A stretch of 64,000 nt of DNA from Flavobacterium hydatis (GTDB taxonomy: Bacteria; Bacteroidota; Bacteroidia; Flavobacteriales; Flavobacteriaceae), in assembly GCF_000737695.1 (NCBI RefSeq), contig NZ_JPRM01000014.1, forward strand, positions 62,001 through 126,000. The letters run 5' to 3'. The stretch's first letter is position 1. The number at the start of each line of letters is the position of its first letter. Made by a program: the position numbers and the translations under genes. Below, piece by piece: positions 62,669 to 64,000 of this stretch. The notes under the pieces are model-generated. The model saw only the letters and a program-made list of their open reading frames with translations. It was not told the origin of the DNA and did not search any database.

Positions 62669-64000
62669 ATGTTAAAAAAAATAATAGACAGGCCTGTATT
62701 GGCTACGGTTATCTCCATTGTATTGGTGATATTGGGTATCATAGGTCTTACAAGATTATCGGTAACGAGGTTTCCAGATATTTCGCCACCAACAGTAATG
62801 GTAAGTGGTATTTATCCCGGAGGAAATAGTGAAACCGTTATTCGTTCTGTGGTAACACCACTTGAGGAACAAATAAATGGTGTTGAGAATATGCGGTACA
62901 TAAAATCTACTGCCAGTAATGATGGATCTTTTTCTATCAGTGTAATTTTTAAACAAGGTATAGATCCAGATCAGGCAGCGGTAAATGTGCAAAACAGAGT
63001 ACAACAAGCTACGCCAAAATTACCGCAGGAAGTTGTAAGAATGGGACTTACGACCTCTAAGCAGCAAAATAGTATGATTGTTATTTTTAATCTTTATACA
63101 GATGATAATAACAAATACGATGAGTTGTTCCTTCAAAACTATGCCAATATAAACCTTGTTCCGCAAATGAAGCGTGTGCCAGGAGTAGGTCAGGTACAGA
63201 TTTTTGGACAAAAAGATTACTCTATGCGAGTTTGGCTTGATCCACGCAAAATGGCAAATGCAGGGTTAGTACCATCAGATATAAGTCAGGCAATTGCAGA
63301 TCAGAGTTTAGAGTCAGCTCCAGGAAAATTAGGAGAAGAATCAAAGTCGGCTTTAGAGTATGTTATCAGATATAAAGGGAAAAAAAATAAGCCAGAGCAG
63401 TATGAGAATATTGTAGTTAAAACAGATGGTCATAATATTTTAAGGCTTAGAGATGTTGCGAGAGTAGAATTTGGTTCTATTTCTTATAGTGGAGATAATA
63501 AGTCTAGCGGTAAAAATGCCGTTACAATGGCAATATTACAGACTTCAGGGTCGAATGCAAACGATATTGAAATCGGGGTTAATAAGGAAGTAGAACGTTT
63601 GTCTAAATCTTTTCCTCCGGGTATTAAATACGTAAATGTAATGAGTACCAAAGAAAGACTTGATGAAGCAACAGGACAAGTAAAATCGACTTTGATAGAA
63701 GCCTTTATTCTGGTTTTTATAGTAGTATTTATATTCCTGCAAGACATTCGCTCGACGATTATTCCTGCTATTGCAGTTCCGGTTGCTATTGTAGGAACGT
63801 TTTTCTTCTTGCTAGTGTTTGGGTTTACAATCAATATTCTAACGCTTTTTGCTTTGGTTCTCGCCATTGGTATTGTGGTCGATGATGCGATTGTGGTGGT
63901 CGAAGCCGTGCATAGTAAGATGGAAGAAGATTCTGGGCTTTCCGCCAAAGAAGCTACACATAGCGCCATGGCAGAGATTACAGGAGCAGTTGTATCGATA
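62669..64000 (+). CDS. RND efflux transporter, AcrB-like, 3' end outside the window
   Basis: An open frame of 444 codons from ATG 62669 reaches the window edge. It has TM1 (ATVISIVLVILGIIGL), the porter domain (RSVVTPLEEQINGVENM, DGSFSISVIFKQG, AAVNVQNRVQQA) and the next TM helices, including FALVLAIGIVVDDAIVVVEAV with the paired Asp of the proton relay. It is an HAE1-type drug exporter that works with the upstream adaptor, 33 bp away. Confidence 0.95.
   Translation, partial: MLKKIIDRPVLATVISIVLVILGIIGLTRLSVTRFPDISPPTVMVSGIYPGGNSETVIRSVVTPLEEQINGVENMRYIKSTASNDGSFSISVIFKQGIDPDQAAVNVQNRVQQATPKLPQEVVRMGLTTSKQQNSMIVIFNLYTDDNNKYDELFLQNYANINLVPQMKRVPGVGQVQIFGQKDYSMRVWLDPRKMANAGLVPSDISQAIADQSLESAPGKLGEESKSALEYVIRYKGKKNKPEQYENIVVKTDGHNILRLRDVARVEFGSISYSGDNKSSGKNAVTMAILQTSGSNANDIEIGVNKEVERLSKSFPPGIKYVNVMSTKERLDEATGQVKSTLIEAFILVFIVVFIFLQDIRSTIIPAIAVPVAIVGTFFFLLVFGFTINILTLFALVLAIGIVVDDAIVVVEAVHSKMEEDSGLSAKEATHSAMAEITGAVVSI

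Noticed and set aside
1..64000. CRISPR arrays, tRNA, rRNA
   Set aside because: No regularly spaced direct repeats, cloverleaf sequences or rRNA motifs were recognised on reading both strands; a covariance search was not possible.

Overview
The window is AT-rich Bacteroidota DNA, most likely Flavobacterium or a close relative. The evidence is the CTnDOT-style tra genes, a 58-residue bacterial histone H1, AraC regulators fused to TPR arrays, RHS tails of the Bacteroidota type, LytTR signalling and CarboxypepD_reg proteins. No rRNA, tRNA or CRISPR array was seen. Most of the first 54 kb is accessory; the last 10 kb looks like ordinary chromosome.

Region by region. 1-5.9 kb: hypothetical and nuclease-like genes plus a KAP-type P-loop NTPase. 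6.0-19.5 kb: a probable mobilizable element. It has an XRE regulator, an NT/HEPN-like gene cluster (6.6-10.4 kb), a structured non-coding kilobase, an AbiEii-type toxin pair, a mobilization protein and relaxase, a primase/helicase pair whose toprim region is split between two genes, and two adjacent tyrosine recombinases, of which the second has lost catalytic residues. A 31-bp palindromic site occurs beside the XRE gene and again beside the primase gene, tying the two halves together. 19.6-23.1 kb: a YefM/YoeB toxin-antitoxin operon, then two orphan RHS C-terminal tails with HExxxH motifs, each followed by a small lipoprotein (probable immunity). 23.2-28.1 kb: histone H1, a TPR/AraC sensor-regulator, a lipoprotein, an AraC regulator and a conjugation-associated protein. 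28.2-54.3 kb: a conjugative-element remnant bounded by inverted clusters of GGTACAA repeats. It carries traE-traN but no relaxase, coupling protein or integrase in view. Its cargo is a Hachiman pair (hamA-hamB) and a seven-gene operon. 54.4-64 kb: three tandem paralogues with a CxxC motif and a carboxypeptidase-regulatory-like domain, an SdpI-like protein, a universal stress protein, a FabH-like ketosynthase, a LytS/LytTR two-component pair and an RND efflux operon cut by the window edge.

The most interesting locus is 45.3-54.0 kb. One tightly coupled operon encodes an all-helical protein, two different P-loop GTPases, a large GAP1-like protein, a protein ending in a death-like effector-associated domain (EAD), a trypsin-like protease starting with a matching EAD, and a DNA/RNA non-specific endonuclease. 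It fits the GTPase-associated conflict systems predicted by comparative genomics. The layout suggests a sensor-GTPase switch that recruits the protease by EAD-EAD contact, with the nuclease as a second effector. It sits directly after Hachiman, so this part of the element is a defence island. Function is inferred from motifs and gene order; none of it was tested here.
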